A program made the position numbers and the translations under genes. This document shows, one piece after another, positions 1 to 11,260 of a stretch of 64,000 nt of DNA (position 1 is its first letter; every line of letters starts with the position of its first letter). This DNA comes from Manihot esculenta. Lineage: Eukaryota; Streptophyta; Magnoliopsida; Malpighiales; Euphorbiaceae. The notes beneath the pieces are model-generated. The model worked only from the letters and a program-made list of their open reading frames with translations. It searched no databases and was not told the DNA's origin. Location: the NCBI RefSeq assembly GCF_001659605.2, contig NC_035170.2:16754265-16818264 (forward strand). Reading direction: 5' to 3'.

Positions 1-390
1 ATCCAAACCATGTTCATGTAATAATTCATTTAAAAAAAATTGTCTAATTAAATCATTTCTAAATAGGACTATACTGTAAAAAAAATTAGCATCAAACTAG
101 CCTAAAGTTGATAGGTACTTGTTTATAAATTAAGCATAATTAGCTTAATAATGAGCAAAAATAGGATAAAAATTGCCATTTAGCTAAAATAATTCGTAAT
201 ATAGGCTTGTTTCTAATATCATTAAGCAGCTAATTTTGAGAAAAGGCATATTTATAATAATAATTTATAAGGTTGTATGAATTTTAATCTAGAGTGGAAA
301 GAGAACTTATTTTAGTATGGTAATAAATATCTCTATTATATTTCTTAATGTAAAATTAGTGTAAATTGTTAAATTCTCTATAGCAATTCT

Positions 391-485
391 TTGCACTCCG
401 AGACTTAATCTGGTGGAAAGTGCATTCTTGTAGCCTTGTGAGGTCAAAAATTCGACTCTCCCACCCCTATTTCAAAAAAAAAAAA
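391..485 (+). repeat. Possible tRNA-derived SINE
   Basis: A short segment ends in an A-rich tail (about 473-485). At 441-461 it carries GAGGTCAAAAATTCGACTCTCC, which resembles a tRNA-type box B (GGTTCGANNCC). A weaker box-A-like stretch lies near 405-420. SINEs of plants have this layout (tRNA-like head, short body, simple tail). The box A match is poor and no target duplication was confirmed, so the call is tentative. Confidence 0.35.
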
Positions 486-1909
486 TTTTCTATGGCAAAT
501 CATATTCAGGTTTGTGCAACATTACAAAATATAATTTTTCCTAAATAGGATATCTGACTCAAGTGTGTTCTACATTAAAAAATTAATTTTATGCTAAATG
601 GACAATCATGTTACTCTCTATTACACCTTTTTTTTAATATTTTGAGTAAAATTAATTTTAAAAATTAGCTAAAATTAACAATTTGCATAAAAATTTAGCT
701 AAAATATATAATTTATCATATTATAACAAATGGGTATCTACATTAAAATATATTTTTTTGACTTAACATGCTATATAAGTATATTTTCGCTCCAACTGAC
801 TCTTAGTTAAAATTATTAACAACTTTTCTGATTTAACTAAAGTTGTAAAAAAAAAAATTAACTAAAAATTGAAAAACCACGTAAAGGGAAAGGACTTCCC
901 TATCTAATACGAGAAAGTCATTTCACTTAAATATGACTTAATTTTTTTCTTTAAACTGAAAAATTTTGAATAAGTCATATCTTTTTAATGGAGAATTTAA
1001 TTAGGGATTAATATTTAAATAAAAATATTGAACTGAATTAATCGAAGCAAATAAATTAAATCAACCATATACAATCTTAAAGAAACCCTATCCTCATCCA
1101 CCATCCAATTTGGCTCTCATCTCTCTCACTCTTCAGTTCTTGCCTTTCATTTCTTCTTCATTAATCTTTGATCATAAAGCGTTTAAATGCATCCGGAGAG
1201 TTGTCTTCATCTTTTCTATCCTCAGCTCTTTTAGATCTCTTTATCTTCATTATTACTAAATCCTCTAATATCTTTATTTTCGCTAACGTCTTTGTTTTAT
1301 AGTTAATGGTCAGCAATTGTTTTTTTTTTTTCGGATTGTTCTCCTTGTCATAGGTCACTTTCTTTATTGATGACAGTTTTCTCCCTCAATTTGATTGATA
1401 ATCGATGGTCAATTTATTTATCGTTCGTTAGTACTTAGGGATATGAAAATTTTTTTAATATAGTTATTTAAATGTGCAGTGGATTCGTGGGTTGCTGTTT
1501 GTGGGGTTTTTGTATTGATGGGTTATTGCTGAATGAGATTTGATTATGATTATTTATTCATTTAGTGTTTATAGAAATTCATAAATTTGACTTGTATTTA
1601 ATTTATTTATAAGAATTGAAGTTTGAACATAAATTTTTTCTTGATTTCCATTTCAAATTGTTCTCTAGCTTTGGTAGATTTCCCCCAACACAATCCACAT
1701 AAATTATGTAGTGGCTTTCTTCTTTCCTGTACTGTATTCCCTGCCAGCAATTGATCTATAGGCAATTGAGAGAGAATAGGGCGATAGCCCAATTTTGATT
1801 AAATAACCCTTTCCATTTTCATTAGGTGAATTTTCATTTCCAGTGAGAGTTTATTAGATTATTGTTTGTATCGATAATTAATTCTTAGCTTCCCAGATTG
1901 ATTTAACTT

Positions 1910-1912
<3 letters not shown>

Positions 1913-1948
<36 letters not shown>
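1913..1948. repeat. Poly(T) tract of 36 bases
   Basis: Uninterrupted run of T. It could be a mononucleotide microsatellite or the tail of a minus-strand retroposon; no retroposon body was recognised next to it. Confidence 0.9.
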
Positions 1949-1949
<1 letters not shown>

Positions 1950-2940
1950 TGGTTGAATATCCCTTTACCTTTGAATTTTAGCTTTTTGGGCATTAATGTT
2001 TCTGGTTTTTGTTGTTTCTTCATGATATTAATTTTGATGAATTAAATTGGATCAAATTGAATTTGGGTTATTTTTGAAATTTATAATTATTATATCTCTT
2101 TTTATCCACAATTTCTTTTCTTGATTAGTGAAATCCTTAATAAAAAAAATTAAATAACTATATTTTAAAATAATGAGAGATATTTTACTTAAAACTATAA
2201 AAATTAACTAGTTAATTTCACAAAAATTTAGAGATTTTATAGTAACTTTTTCATAATATAACTACTTTAATTATTACGTATGATGTAATTGACATATTTA
2301 TTATGTCTTGCACTTTTAATTCATATATTAATATAAAAATTAATTTAAAAATTATAAATAAGATCAAAACGACTCGCGTCTGGTAGAAAAATAACTCTAT
2401 TTGCATATCTAATCTAACATGTAGCTGATAAATTTCACATCACTTGCCCATCTGTTATCTGATCATTTTTTAAATTTTTACTAAATATTTTGGTTTTTAA
2501 GTAAATAATTAATTAATTAATTAATACAAATAAAACAAATTTAAAGCTGAATGATCGTGGCTAAAAATATTTTGATTACTACAAATATTACTGAACCTTT
2601 AAATAAAGGAATCAAATAGTTGTTTATTAAAAAGATATGACTAACTAATGCATTTTGAAAATGGAAGTAACTGGTTTCATTATATCACAAAAAATTCGTA
2701 GTAATTTTTTTTTTCTAAAAAAAAAACCTTGAATTGGGAGTGAATAGTCATGAGATCTATTAAATTTTTATTTCAAATACGTTTAAAATTTTAATAAAAG
2801 CTCAAATAATCATTTGATATTTAAAGGGTCAATAAACTAAGATAAGCATACTCAGTTAAAAAAAAAACTAAGGTAAGCATTCTAAAATAATGAAATTAAT
2901 TAAAAATATAATTTGATGGGAATAAACTTGTAAATTTAGA

Positions 2941-3198
2941 GAAATCCTTTTTTCCTCTCGTTTTTTTTTTTCTTTTAGGAAACGCTTTTCCTTTTTCTTT
3001 GCTGGCGTCTTCGACCGTCTTCGGCTCCTTCCAGACAGGGGACAACAATAACTGTCCTCACCTTGAAGAGTGGATTTGTGCTCCTCGCCTTAAGATGGAG
3101 TTATAGATAGCCTTTTGTTTTTCTTTTTGTTTTGTTCTCACCACTTTTGGTCTTTAAGGGAGAGTTGTTTTTTCTAATTACTTGTTGTTGGTCTCTAT
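2941..3198 (+). other. Left piece of an interrupted older sequence, possibly a 5'-truncated LINE
   Basis: T-rich sequence that stops exactly at the target duplication of element A and resumes at 25320. Joined in order with 25320-25655 and 35590-35930, it makes about 0.9 kb that ends in TTTTAATGATATTCTATCTTTGGGG plus a short A run, similar to the 3' ends of plant L1-type LINEs. No LINE reading frame is visible and no flanking duplication was confirmed. A processed pseudogene or non-coding transcript is the alternative. Confidence 0.35.
3194..3198. repeat. Target site duplication of element A, left copy (TCTAT)
   Basis: TCTAT directly precedes the TG terminus at 3199 and is repeated at 25320-25324 directly after the other terminus. 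Five bases is the usual Ty3/gypsy duplication length. The match defines the outer limits of element A although 22 kb separate them. Confidence 0.9.
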
Positions 3199-3622
3199 TG
3201 TAACGACCCGGGAACCGAACCGCTACCGGTGTTAGAATTCAAATCGACTTAAGGTCGTCGGAGCTCGTAGTAAGCCTACTATACATCTTATTACACCTGA
3301 TAAAATTTCACACATGATCACACAATATAACAAAAACATAAACATTCCATGAACCAATGCTCGACCTGTACATGTAACAAAACTGAAATCATAAACCCAT
3401 ATTAGACCCCTCATCAAATGCTCCAATATGGTAAACATCACATGCCTCAAACTTAGTTCAAACATAACTCATACTTAAAACTTTTACATAAGGATTATGT
3501 AAACAGGGATTATAAGGACAAAAACTAGGGTAAAGCACAATTCTAAAACCATAAAGTAATACATGTCTACAGCTATTCTATTACAAAGGACTATACCAGC
3601 AACTCAGCCGACTTCCCCGAGC

Positions 3623-5017
3623 TAGGGCTGTAAATGAGCTAAGCTATTCGTGAGCTACTCGAGACTCGACTCGATAAAAGCTCGACCGAGTTCGGCTCGT
3701 TTTTTAAACGAGCCAAGCTCGAGCTCAATTTTGAGGCTCGTCACTTAAACGAGCTGAGCTTGAGCTCCATAGTATTCGGCTCGTTAAGGCTCGCGAGCAG
3801 GCTCGTTTTTAGGCTCGCGAGCAGGCTCGTTGAGAAGGCTCGCGAGCAGGCTCGTTGAGAAGGCTCGCGAGCAGGCTCGTTGAGAAGGCTCGCGAGCAGG
3901 CTCGTTGAGAAGGCTCGCGAGCAGGCTCGTTAAATAGGCTCGTGAATAATATTTTTTAAATAAATTGGTGAACCAATTCGTTAAATAAATTTATGAACAA
4001 GTTCATATATTATTAAAAAAATAAAAATAACTATAAAGTTATAAAATTTAAACTATTATAAATACTTGAAAATTATAGTATTGAAAATTATAAATAATTA
4101 AGATTAATTATTATAATTAATATTCTTTAAAATTAAATTATAAAAATCTTTTGTATATAATTATTATAAGAAGATTCCATAAAATTAATGTATAATCACA
4201 AATAATTAATATTAATTATTATAATAAGTATTCTTTAAAATTATAGTACTGGATAAATTGAGTTGTAAAAATTATATACATTTTAAAATTAAAGTATAAT
4301 TATAAAAAAAAAATTGTATATAATTAAGCATACAATATAAAAGATGATAATAATTATCAAAGTATATTAATAATAATTAATTAAGGTTATATGGATGTTG
4401 AAGTTGAAATTCAAGTTAACTAATTGAACAAACATGAAGATGATTATGAAGATAATTAAATTATATTAACTTGTCTCAACTGTTGGAAGTTAGAATCAAC
4501 TTTATTCGTTTGATATTAAACTTTGTGTGTAATCTAATTTTATTATGTTGTTGAATTTATATTTATTTGTGTTATTTTAGTTATAAATTGTGTTACGTAA
4601 TTTTTTTTATGTACACTCTCTTTTTTTTTATATTATTTAAATTAATGATGATTAAAAACTGATTAAAGTGTAATTATTAATTCGAGCTCGAGCCTGAACT
4701 TGAGCTCAAACCAAACTTTTTAATTTTGAGCTCGGTCTCGAGCTTTTTTAACGAGTTTCTTAATCGAGCTTTCCGAGTTCGAGCTCGAGTTTTACTAACG
4801 AGCTTCTTAATCGAGCTTTTCGAGCTCGAGCTCGAATTAGGCTCGTTATTAAATCGAACGAGCCTTTCACGAGTCGAGCTCGAATCGAGCTCGATTATAA
4901 TATTTAATTCTCGAGCCGAGCTCGAATCAAATATTAGAGCTCGAGCTTCCAAACTTTTTTAATAAACGAGCTTGAGCTTTACAAAACTCGGCTCGGCTCG
5001 GCTCGATTACACCCCTA
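3623..5017. mobile_element. Non-autonomous hAT-type DNA transposon (1395 bp)
   Basis: It is bounded by an exact 8-bp target duplication, CCCCGAGC (3615-3622 and 5018-5025), the hallmark length for hAT elements. Termini are TAGGGCTGTAAATGAGC and, on the opposite strand, TAGGGGTGTAATCGAGC, an imperfect terminal inverted repeat. Both arms (about 3623-3950 and 4676-5017) are packed with GAGCTCG/GGCTCG motifs, and the 0.7-kb centre is very AT-rich. No transposase is present. The homologous LTR of A at 23700 shows the empty site. Open frames in the arms are by-products of the GAGCTC palindromes. Confidence 0.9.
3787..3931. repeat. 25-bp tandem repeat in the hAT arm, six units
   Basis: Units of AGGCTCGCGAGCAGGCTCGTT plus a 4-base spacer (mostly GAGA) repeat with a period of 25 bp; the first interval is 24. 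Subterminal repeats of this kind are typical transposase-binding sites in hAT elements. The role is inferred. Confidence 0.85.
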
Positions 5018-6226
5018 CCCCGAGCTAACTCTAATCCTGCAAACCTTGGGTTAGAGGAAAGGGATAAGCTACAAGAGTCTGGTGAGCAAAATATAAAGAC
5101 AGTTCAATAAACATACGATCGAGTGAAATACGTCACAACACAAACAATTCACATCAAGATGGATTTGTCACCAATAACCCTCTATAAATTCCAATAGTGC
5201 TCGGCCCACGACGGGTGCTCCTCAGGACTTCCTCTCAAATATATCATAACATATCCATAATGCCAGGGGCGTAGAATGGGCAGCCCTGGTATTTCCATAT
5301 CCGTCATAACATATAATACTCGAGGGCTAGTGGGTCATTTAACATCCATCTACAACAACAGTAAAATATGCAATACATCATATTCGTGAATTCTAATTCA
5401 TACAACCTAATACATAAACATTGCATTTGTAATGCATGAGCATGCTTAAAAGGTTTGATTTCTTTAAAATAACATATCAGTTCAGTTCTAATCACCTCTG
5501 GCTGACGCTCGCCTAAAACTGAAGCAGTTATCTCACTGCAGGCCTCTACGGTCTCCCAAGTCCGATCCTACACAAATGGACTCAAATGAGGGATCAAACA
5601 TAACTTTTATAAGACTCTAAACAACTCTCCAAGAATCTCCTAAAACATACCAGAACATGTATATAAAACAGGCAGAAAAAGACTAGGCAGGGGACTTTCG
5701 GCGACAGGTTTGGCGGTCGAAGGTCCCTCACAGATCCGAAAGTCCAAACTTTAGGGGGCAGGTTCAGCGGCCTAATGCCTGTCACATATCCGAAAGTCAG
5801 AACTTTCGGGGGTAGGTTCGGCAGCCTAAAGCCTGCCTCCACAAGCAGGTTCGGCGCCCGAACTTGGGTTCTCCAGCAAGGCAGAACCCGATTATGCCCT
5901 ATGCATGCAGCCTCAAAAACTCTTCAAAACTCGCATGCAACCAACTATCAGCTACCATAACCACCTAACAAACATATAGGACCTCAAAGCTTGCCTTAAA
6001 CTCAATATGCAACACAGATTTCCAAGAGAAAAACATTTATCAATAAACTCGACTATAAAGCTTTAAAATAAACAAACATGCATCAACAACCCATAAAACC
6101 CTCAAAACACTTGTTAAAAACCTCTGAAAACCTATGAAAAGCAAAGGTTTTAAACTTATCTCTTGGAGTCACAATGGTGATAGCAACCCAAACTTGGAGG
6201 AGAGGGAAATCGATCTCCGGAGGTCT

Positions 6227-8725
6227 CATAGGAGACAACTTAAGCAACACCATATCTCCATCTTGGAAAACAACTTGCTTTCTACGAACGTCTGCATAGC
6301 TCTTCTGCCTACTCACCACTATTTTGATTCTCTATCTGATAATAGGCACTACCTTACTGGTGATCTCTACTAATTCTGGCCCTGCTAAAGCCCTTTCTCC
6401 CACTTCTTCCCATCAGACAGGTGACCTGTAATTTCTCCCATATAAAGCTTCGTAAGGAGCCATCCCAATGCTAGCATGGTAACAGATATTGAAGGCAAAC
6501 TCTACCAATGGTAGATGTTGACTCCAAGAACCACCAAAGTCTAGCACACACATTCTTAACATGTCTTCTATAGTTTGGATGGTCCTCTATGACTATTCAT
6601 TAGTCTGTGGATGTAAGGCAGTGCTAAAGTCCAACCTCGTGCCCATAGCATTTTGCAGACTCCACCAAAATCTAGAGGTAAACTGGGGTCCCCTATCTGA
6701 CACTATAGAAACCAGAGCCCTATGCAACCTGATGATTTCTTCCACGTAGATCTACGCCAACTTGTCCACAAAGTAACAACTCATGATAGGAATAAAGTGA
6801 GCAGATTTGGTCAATCTGTCCACTATCACCCATATAGAGTCATGTCTGTTGGACGTTGCTGGTAACCCCACCACAAAATCCATCGCCACGTGTTCCCATT
6901 TCCATTTTGGAATCGATAGTGGGTTGAGCATCCCAGCTGACTTCTGATGTTCTTTGACATATCTCACAATCAGAAACAAACTGAGCCACTTCCCTCTTCA
7001 TCGATGGCCACCAATAAACTCTCTTCAGATCCTGATACATTTTAGTGGCTCCAGAGTGAACATTGTACCTAGCATTATGAGTCTCTCTCATAATGTCTCC
7101 TTTCAAGCCTATGTCATCTGGTACACATAATCTATTCCCGTAATGGAGAATCCCTTTGTTGTCAAATCTAAAATCACCATTCTTGCCTTTCTGAACAACT
7201 CTTGCTATTTTCACCAACTCGGGATCCTCGTGCTGTTTTTGTGCCACTTGCTCCAGAAACACGGGTGTCACCTTCATCTGTGCTACTAATGCACTTGTAC
7301 TAGACAACTCCAACTGCAAGCCTTCGCCAACAAGCTTGAAAAATTCTTTCACCATTGAGATGTGGGATAAACTGCCAAGTGATTTTCGGCTAAGAGCATC
7401 TGCCACCATATTTGTTTTACTTGGATGGTACTGGATTTTACAATCATAATCATTGAGCAGTTTTACCCATCTCCTTTGCCTCAAGTTTAACTCTTTTTGA
7501 CTCAAGATGTATTGCAAACTCTTATGATCTGTAAAGATCTCATATTTTACCCCGTATAGATAATGCCTCCACATCTTGAGTACAAAGATCACAACTGCCA
7601 TCTCTAGATCGAGTGTAGGATAATTTAACTCGTGCTTCTTCAACTGTCTAGAAGCATAAGCAATTACCATTTCCTTCTGCATCAACACACAACCTAGTCC
7701 CACTCGGGATGCATCATAAAACACTGTGAAATTCTCATTATTTGTAGTCAGAGCTAACACTAGTGCTGATGTCAATCTTCTCTTTAGCTCTTCGAAACTT
7801 TCCTCACACTGATCTGACCTGACAAACTTTTGATTCTTCTTGGTCAACTTGGTCATAGGAGTAGCTATTTTGGAGAAATCCTGAACGAATCTCCTGTAGT
7901 AACCTGCCAAACCCAAAAAACTTTTAATTTCTGTCACTGTAGTGGGTCTGGACCAGTTAGCTACAGCTTCTACTTTCTTAGGGTCCACCTCGATTCCCAT
8001 TTTTGACACTACATGCCCAAAGAAAGAGATACTCCTCAACCAGAACTCACATTTAGAGAACTTGGCATATAAGCCGTGTTCTCTCAAGGTCTTCAACACT
8101 CTCCTCAGATGATGGACATGCTCCTCTGCATTTCTGGAATACACCAAGATATCATCAATGAAAACAATAACAAAGTGATTCAGAAACTGTCTGAAAATTC
8201 TGTTTATGAGATCTATGAATGCTGTAGGGGCATTGGAAAGCCCGAACGTCATCACTAGAAACTCATAATGCCCATATTTGGTCCTGAAAGCTTTCTTAGG
8301 CACGTCTTCTTCTTTGACTCTCAACTGATGGTACCCGGATCTGAAATCTATCTTGGAGAAACAATCGGCTCCCACTAGTTGGTCAAACAGATCATCAATC
8401 CTGGGTAAGGATACTTATTCTTGGTAGTGACTTTGTTCAACTGCCTGTAGTCGATACAAAGTCTTAGGGATCCATCATTCTTTTTCACGAACAAAACCGG
8501 AGCATCCCAAGGTGAGGTACTAGGTCGGATGAAACCCTTATCTACCAATTCTTGCAACTGTTCTTTTAACTCTTTCAACTCGGCAGGTGCCATCATGTAG
8601 GGAGGAATAGAGATGGGTCTAGTTCCTGGCATTACTTCAATTTCAAACTCTATTTCCCTAGCAGGTGGTAAACCTGGTAGCTCGTTTGGAAAAACGTCGA
8701 GAAACTCTCTGACCACGAGCACTGA
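6227..8725 (-). pseudogene. Element A pol remainder: reverse transcriptase, RNase H, integrase (broken)
   Basis: Read on the minus strand, it opens with the RT region ([19 protein letters not shown] at about 8460) and continues through the catalytic FIDDILVYS motif and RNase H ([10 protein letters not shown], then [10 protein letters not shown]). It then enters the integrase zinc-binding and catalytic parts. A 2-base deletion near 8408 breaks the frame in RT, and another shift lies near 6950 after the zinc-binding region. The first RNase H motif reads FYD rather than FCD. The reading ends at the 6226 deletion, so the integrase C-terminus and chromodomain are gone. Upstream gag-protease lies across the B insertion at 21063-23021. 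Confidence 0.88.
8721..8725. repeat. Target site duplication of element B, left copy (ACTGA)
   Basis: ACTGA abuts the TG at 8726 and recurs at 21058-21062 directly after the CA end of the other LTR. It places B's insertion within the pol frame of element A, just upstream of RT. Confidence 0.92.
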
Positions 8726-10999
8726 TGTAATACCCGGCTAGACTCCGGTATCGGAATTCCTACTGTCCGGTGGAATTTCGGATGTCGGAGACCTCTAGAA
8801 GGGTAAAACCATGTTTTCATGAAATGTTTTAATTGTTTTTGATGGTTTAAGTAAAGAGGAGATGAGTTTTTGAATGAAAACAACCTTGGAGGAAAACCCA
8901 GGTTCGGCCGTCGAAACTCAAAGTTCGGTCGCCGAACATGCATGCATTTCGGGTGAGCCTTAGGCCCCCGAAGGCATAAGTGAGGGAAGTCCAGGTTCGG
9001 CCGCCGAACCTCAAGTTCGGCCGCCGAACATGGCATGCATGCGGAGGCACGTTCGGCCCCTGAACGTGGCCTGGCCAGCCACTATAAAAGGGCCCCTTAG
9101 CCGAAATGGGCGAGCTTTCTCCCCATTTTCGGCCAAGGTGAGCCCTTCCGCCATTCCTCACCATCTTTGAGTTATTTCCTTCAAATCTTTCACCATTTTC
9201 ACTAGTTTTTACTTTATTTGAAGATTTTTGAGTTTAAAGCGAGTTTTGGAGCTTTGAGGTTCAAGAACTCAAATCTCTCCCATCTCCGAGCTAGGGTCGT
9301 CTTCCTCTCGATCTACAAGAGGTAAGGGCCGATCTTGAGCTCACTACATGTTTTTAACAAGTTTTAAGTTGTTTCTTGAAGTAGAAATGCATGTGTAGGG
9401 TTTTATGAGTTTTTGGGTTTATGTTGGTTTATGGACAATGTATGTTGGATTTGTGTTGTTTGATGTGTTGTAGTTGGGGTTTAAGTTAGTTTGAAGCCCC
9501 TAGGAGCCAATGTATGTATATTTGCATGATTTGAATGAGTTATATGCATGTTGGAAGGTTTGGAGGCAAATATGCATAGAAGAGCTGAGTTTCTGCCATT
9601 CTGGGAGAAACTAGGTTCGGCAGCCGAAGGAACTTTCGGCCGCCGAACCCTCTTGTGGAGGCAGCATTCGGCTGCCGAAGCTTGCCCCCGAAAGAGGACT
9701 TTCGCCTCTGTCTGGGAGTTTCGGCCGCCGAAAGTGCCGCTGAACATGCATGAGTTTCGCCTCTGTCTGGGAGTTTCGGCCGCCGAAGGTGCCGCCGAAC
9801 CTGCCTGACTTTCGGCTCTGGAGGGACTTTCGGCCGCCGAAAGTGCCCTGTCCAGCCCTCTTTTGCATGTTTTTGCATGATTGTTTTGAGGTGTTTTAGG
9901 GGGTTTTTGGGGGATGTTTTTAGAGTTATGTTCTAGTTGTTTGGTCCCTCATTTGAGTCCACCTGTGTAGGTTCGGACCCGAGGAACCGAGGACCCCAGT
10001 AGTGAGTTCAGCTGCTTCTGAGTCAGTAGAGCTTCAGCCAGAGGTGAGTAGAATAAACCTTTATGTTTTTAAAGCAAATGAATTATACAGTTGAGCATGT
10101 TCATGCATCATGAATGCCATGTGATGAATTAGGTTGTTTGCATTAGAATTCACGAATATGTTGCATTGCATTTATGATGTTGATGTGGATTGGTTATTGA
10201 ATGATCCTTTAGTCCTCATATGGTATGATGATGCTACGGCATGATATGGTATGGAAGTCCAGGTTGTACCCATTCTACGTCCCTGGCACATTGGTATGTA
10301 TGATATGTTATGTTAAGAGAAAGACCGGTTGTACCCATTCTACGTCCCGGCACTTTGGAATGTAGAGGACTATTGGTGACAATACCATCCGAGATGTGAT
10401 TTGTTGTGATGTGTTGCATTACATAATGGCATGAGATTTTAAATGTTGTTTTCTATTATTCTGCTCACTGGGCTCTTGCAGCTCACCCCTTTTCCCCTAA
10501 TCCCCCAGGATTGCAGGTACGGGCTAGACAGAGAAGTCAAGAAGAGTAAAGTCTTATGTTTGTAATAGATAGATAGTGGACATGGTAAATTGTAAGATGA
10601 TGTATAACTGAATAGTTATGTTATGTATAATGATATTGAGGATTAAAAGTTGTGCTTGACCCTATAGATGTTGTAATCCCCTTTTCATACATGATCTTAA
10701 TGTTTATGGATGACTATGTTAGCCAACTCAACGCATGTTATGCCACCCATTGGGGGCATTGATGAGATCCCACAGAGGGGTCAAGTTTATGACTATGTAT
10801 ATGTTCAGTGCATGCACAGGTTGAGTTTGGTGTATGATAGAATGTATGAAAGAAAAGTTTTAATTTTTATGTATGTTGTGGATCATGTATGGGATTAAAC
10901 AGGTTTACAGGTTTCATGTCAGGCTTGCTACGGGTCCCGGCGGCCTTAAGCCGATCTGGATCCTAGCGCTGGTAGCGGTCCGATTTTCGGGTCATTACA
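8726..10999 (+). repeat. Element B 5' LTR (2274 bp)
   Basis: Starts TGTAATACCCGGCTAG and ends GTCATTACA. It contains GCC-box-like 13-mers near 8903 and 8924 (both decayed by one base), a TATA box (9083-9089), a second cluster of 13-mers around 9615-9850, and two copies of a CCAGG...CCTGG stem module (10259-10286 and 10325-10350). It ends with the block GCTTGCTACGGGTCCCGGCGG shared by all family members here. Confidence 0.95.
9083..9089 (+). promoter_or_regulatory. TATA box in element B 5' LTR
   Basis: TATAAAAGGGC follows the GCC-box-like cluster. The equivalent TATAAAA occurs at 15483-15489 (C), 19094-19100 (B 3' LTR), 49464-49470 (E1 5' LTR), 57131-57137 (middle LTR of E) and, on the minus strand, 25076-25082 (A). 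Conservation across subfamilies supports it as the retrotransposon core promoter. Confidence 0.8.
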
Positions 11000-11002
11000 G
11001 AA

Positions 11003-11014
11003 TGGTATCAAAGC
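11003..11014 (+). other. Primer binding site of element B (initiator tRNA-Met type)
   Basis: TGGTATCAAAGC lies three bases after the LTR. The usual plant sequence complementary to the tRNA-iMet 3' end is TGGTATCAGAGC, so B carries one G-to-A change. Confidence 0.88.
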
Positions 11015-11260
11015 CCTAGGTTCATATGGTCGGACCTAGAGTGTCAGGCTCATAGATGTTATAGAAGGTCAAGCACAATAGGAAGATCATGTCCACTAGG
11101 ATAGGATGTGGAGTCCTGTCTTGCATGATGATGTGAAATGCCATGATTATATGCATGTGCATTAATGATATGTGATGTATGTGATGAGGGTTCATGTGTG
11201 CCCACATGAACCATATGATGCTAATGTTTGTTTGTTATGTGATGCCTTTCAGAAAACAGG

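Larger units (their letters stand above)
1..2940. other. AT-rich non-coding background DNA
   Basis: Stretch rich in A/T runs with no reading frame that resembles a known protein. A pyrimidine-rich patch around 1090-1230, with CTCATCTCTCTC-like runs, resembles a plant 5' leader on the plus strand, but no convincing start codon or exon follows. A possible SINE and a long T tract inside are listed separately. Otherwise I see nothing here. Confidence 0.6.
3199..6226 (-). repeat. Element A 3' LTR, truncated and carrying a hAT insertion
   Basis: The sequence aligns with the 5' LTR of A (23287 to about 24908) once the hAT element and its duplicated eight bases are removed. The match stops near 6226, in the GATCTCCGGAGGTCT region. 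About 400 bp of U3, the polypurine tract and the end of integrase are missing, and coding sequence follows directly. A deletion after insertion is the simplest reading. The outer terminus (TGTAACGACCCGGG read on plus) is intact. Confidence 0.85.

Noticed and set aside
1161..1358. 65-codon lysine-rich minus-strand frame
   Set aside because: Generated by T-rich sequence on plus; no start context, homologue or neighbouring exon.
3787..3931. Regular short repeats that might suggest a CRISPR-like array
   Set aside because: Units are adjacent with only 4-base spacers, within a plant transposon arm, and there are no cas genes.
4677..4962. Open frames on both strands rich in Ser, Glu, Leu and Arg inside the hAT element
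   Set aside because: A by-product of GAGCTC palindromes; same composition on both strands and no homologue.
9481..9880. Overlapping open frames of 80-120 codons on both strands, rich in SAAE, FGGR and RRPK patterns, repeated in every LTR
   Set aside because: They arise because the repeated TTCGGCCGCCGAA and its complement lack stop codons in all frames. They lie in non-coding LTR sequence and have no protein-like features.
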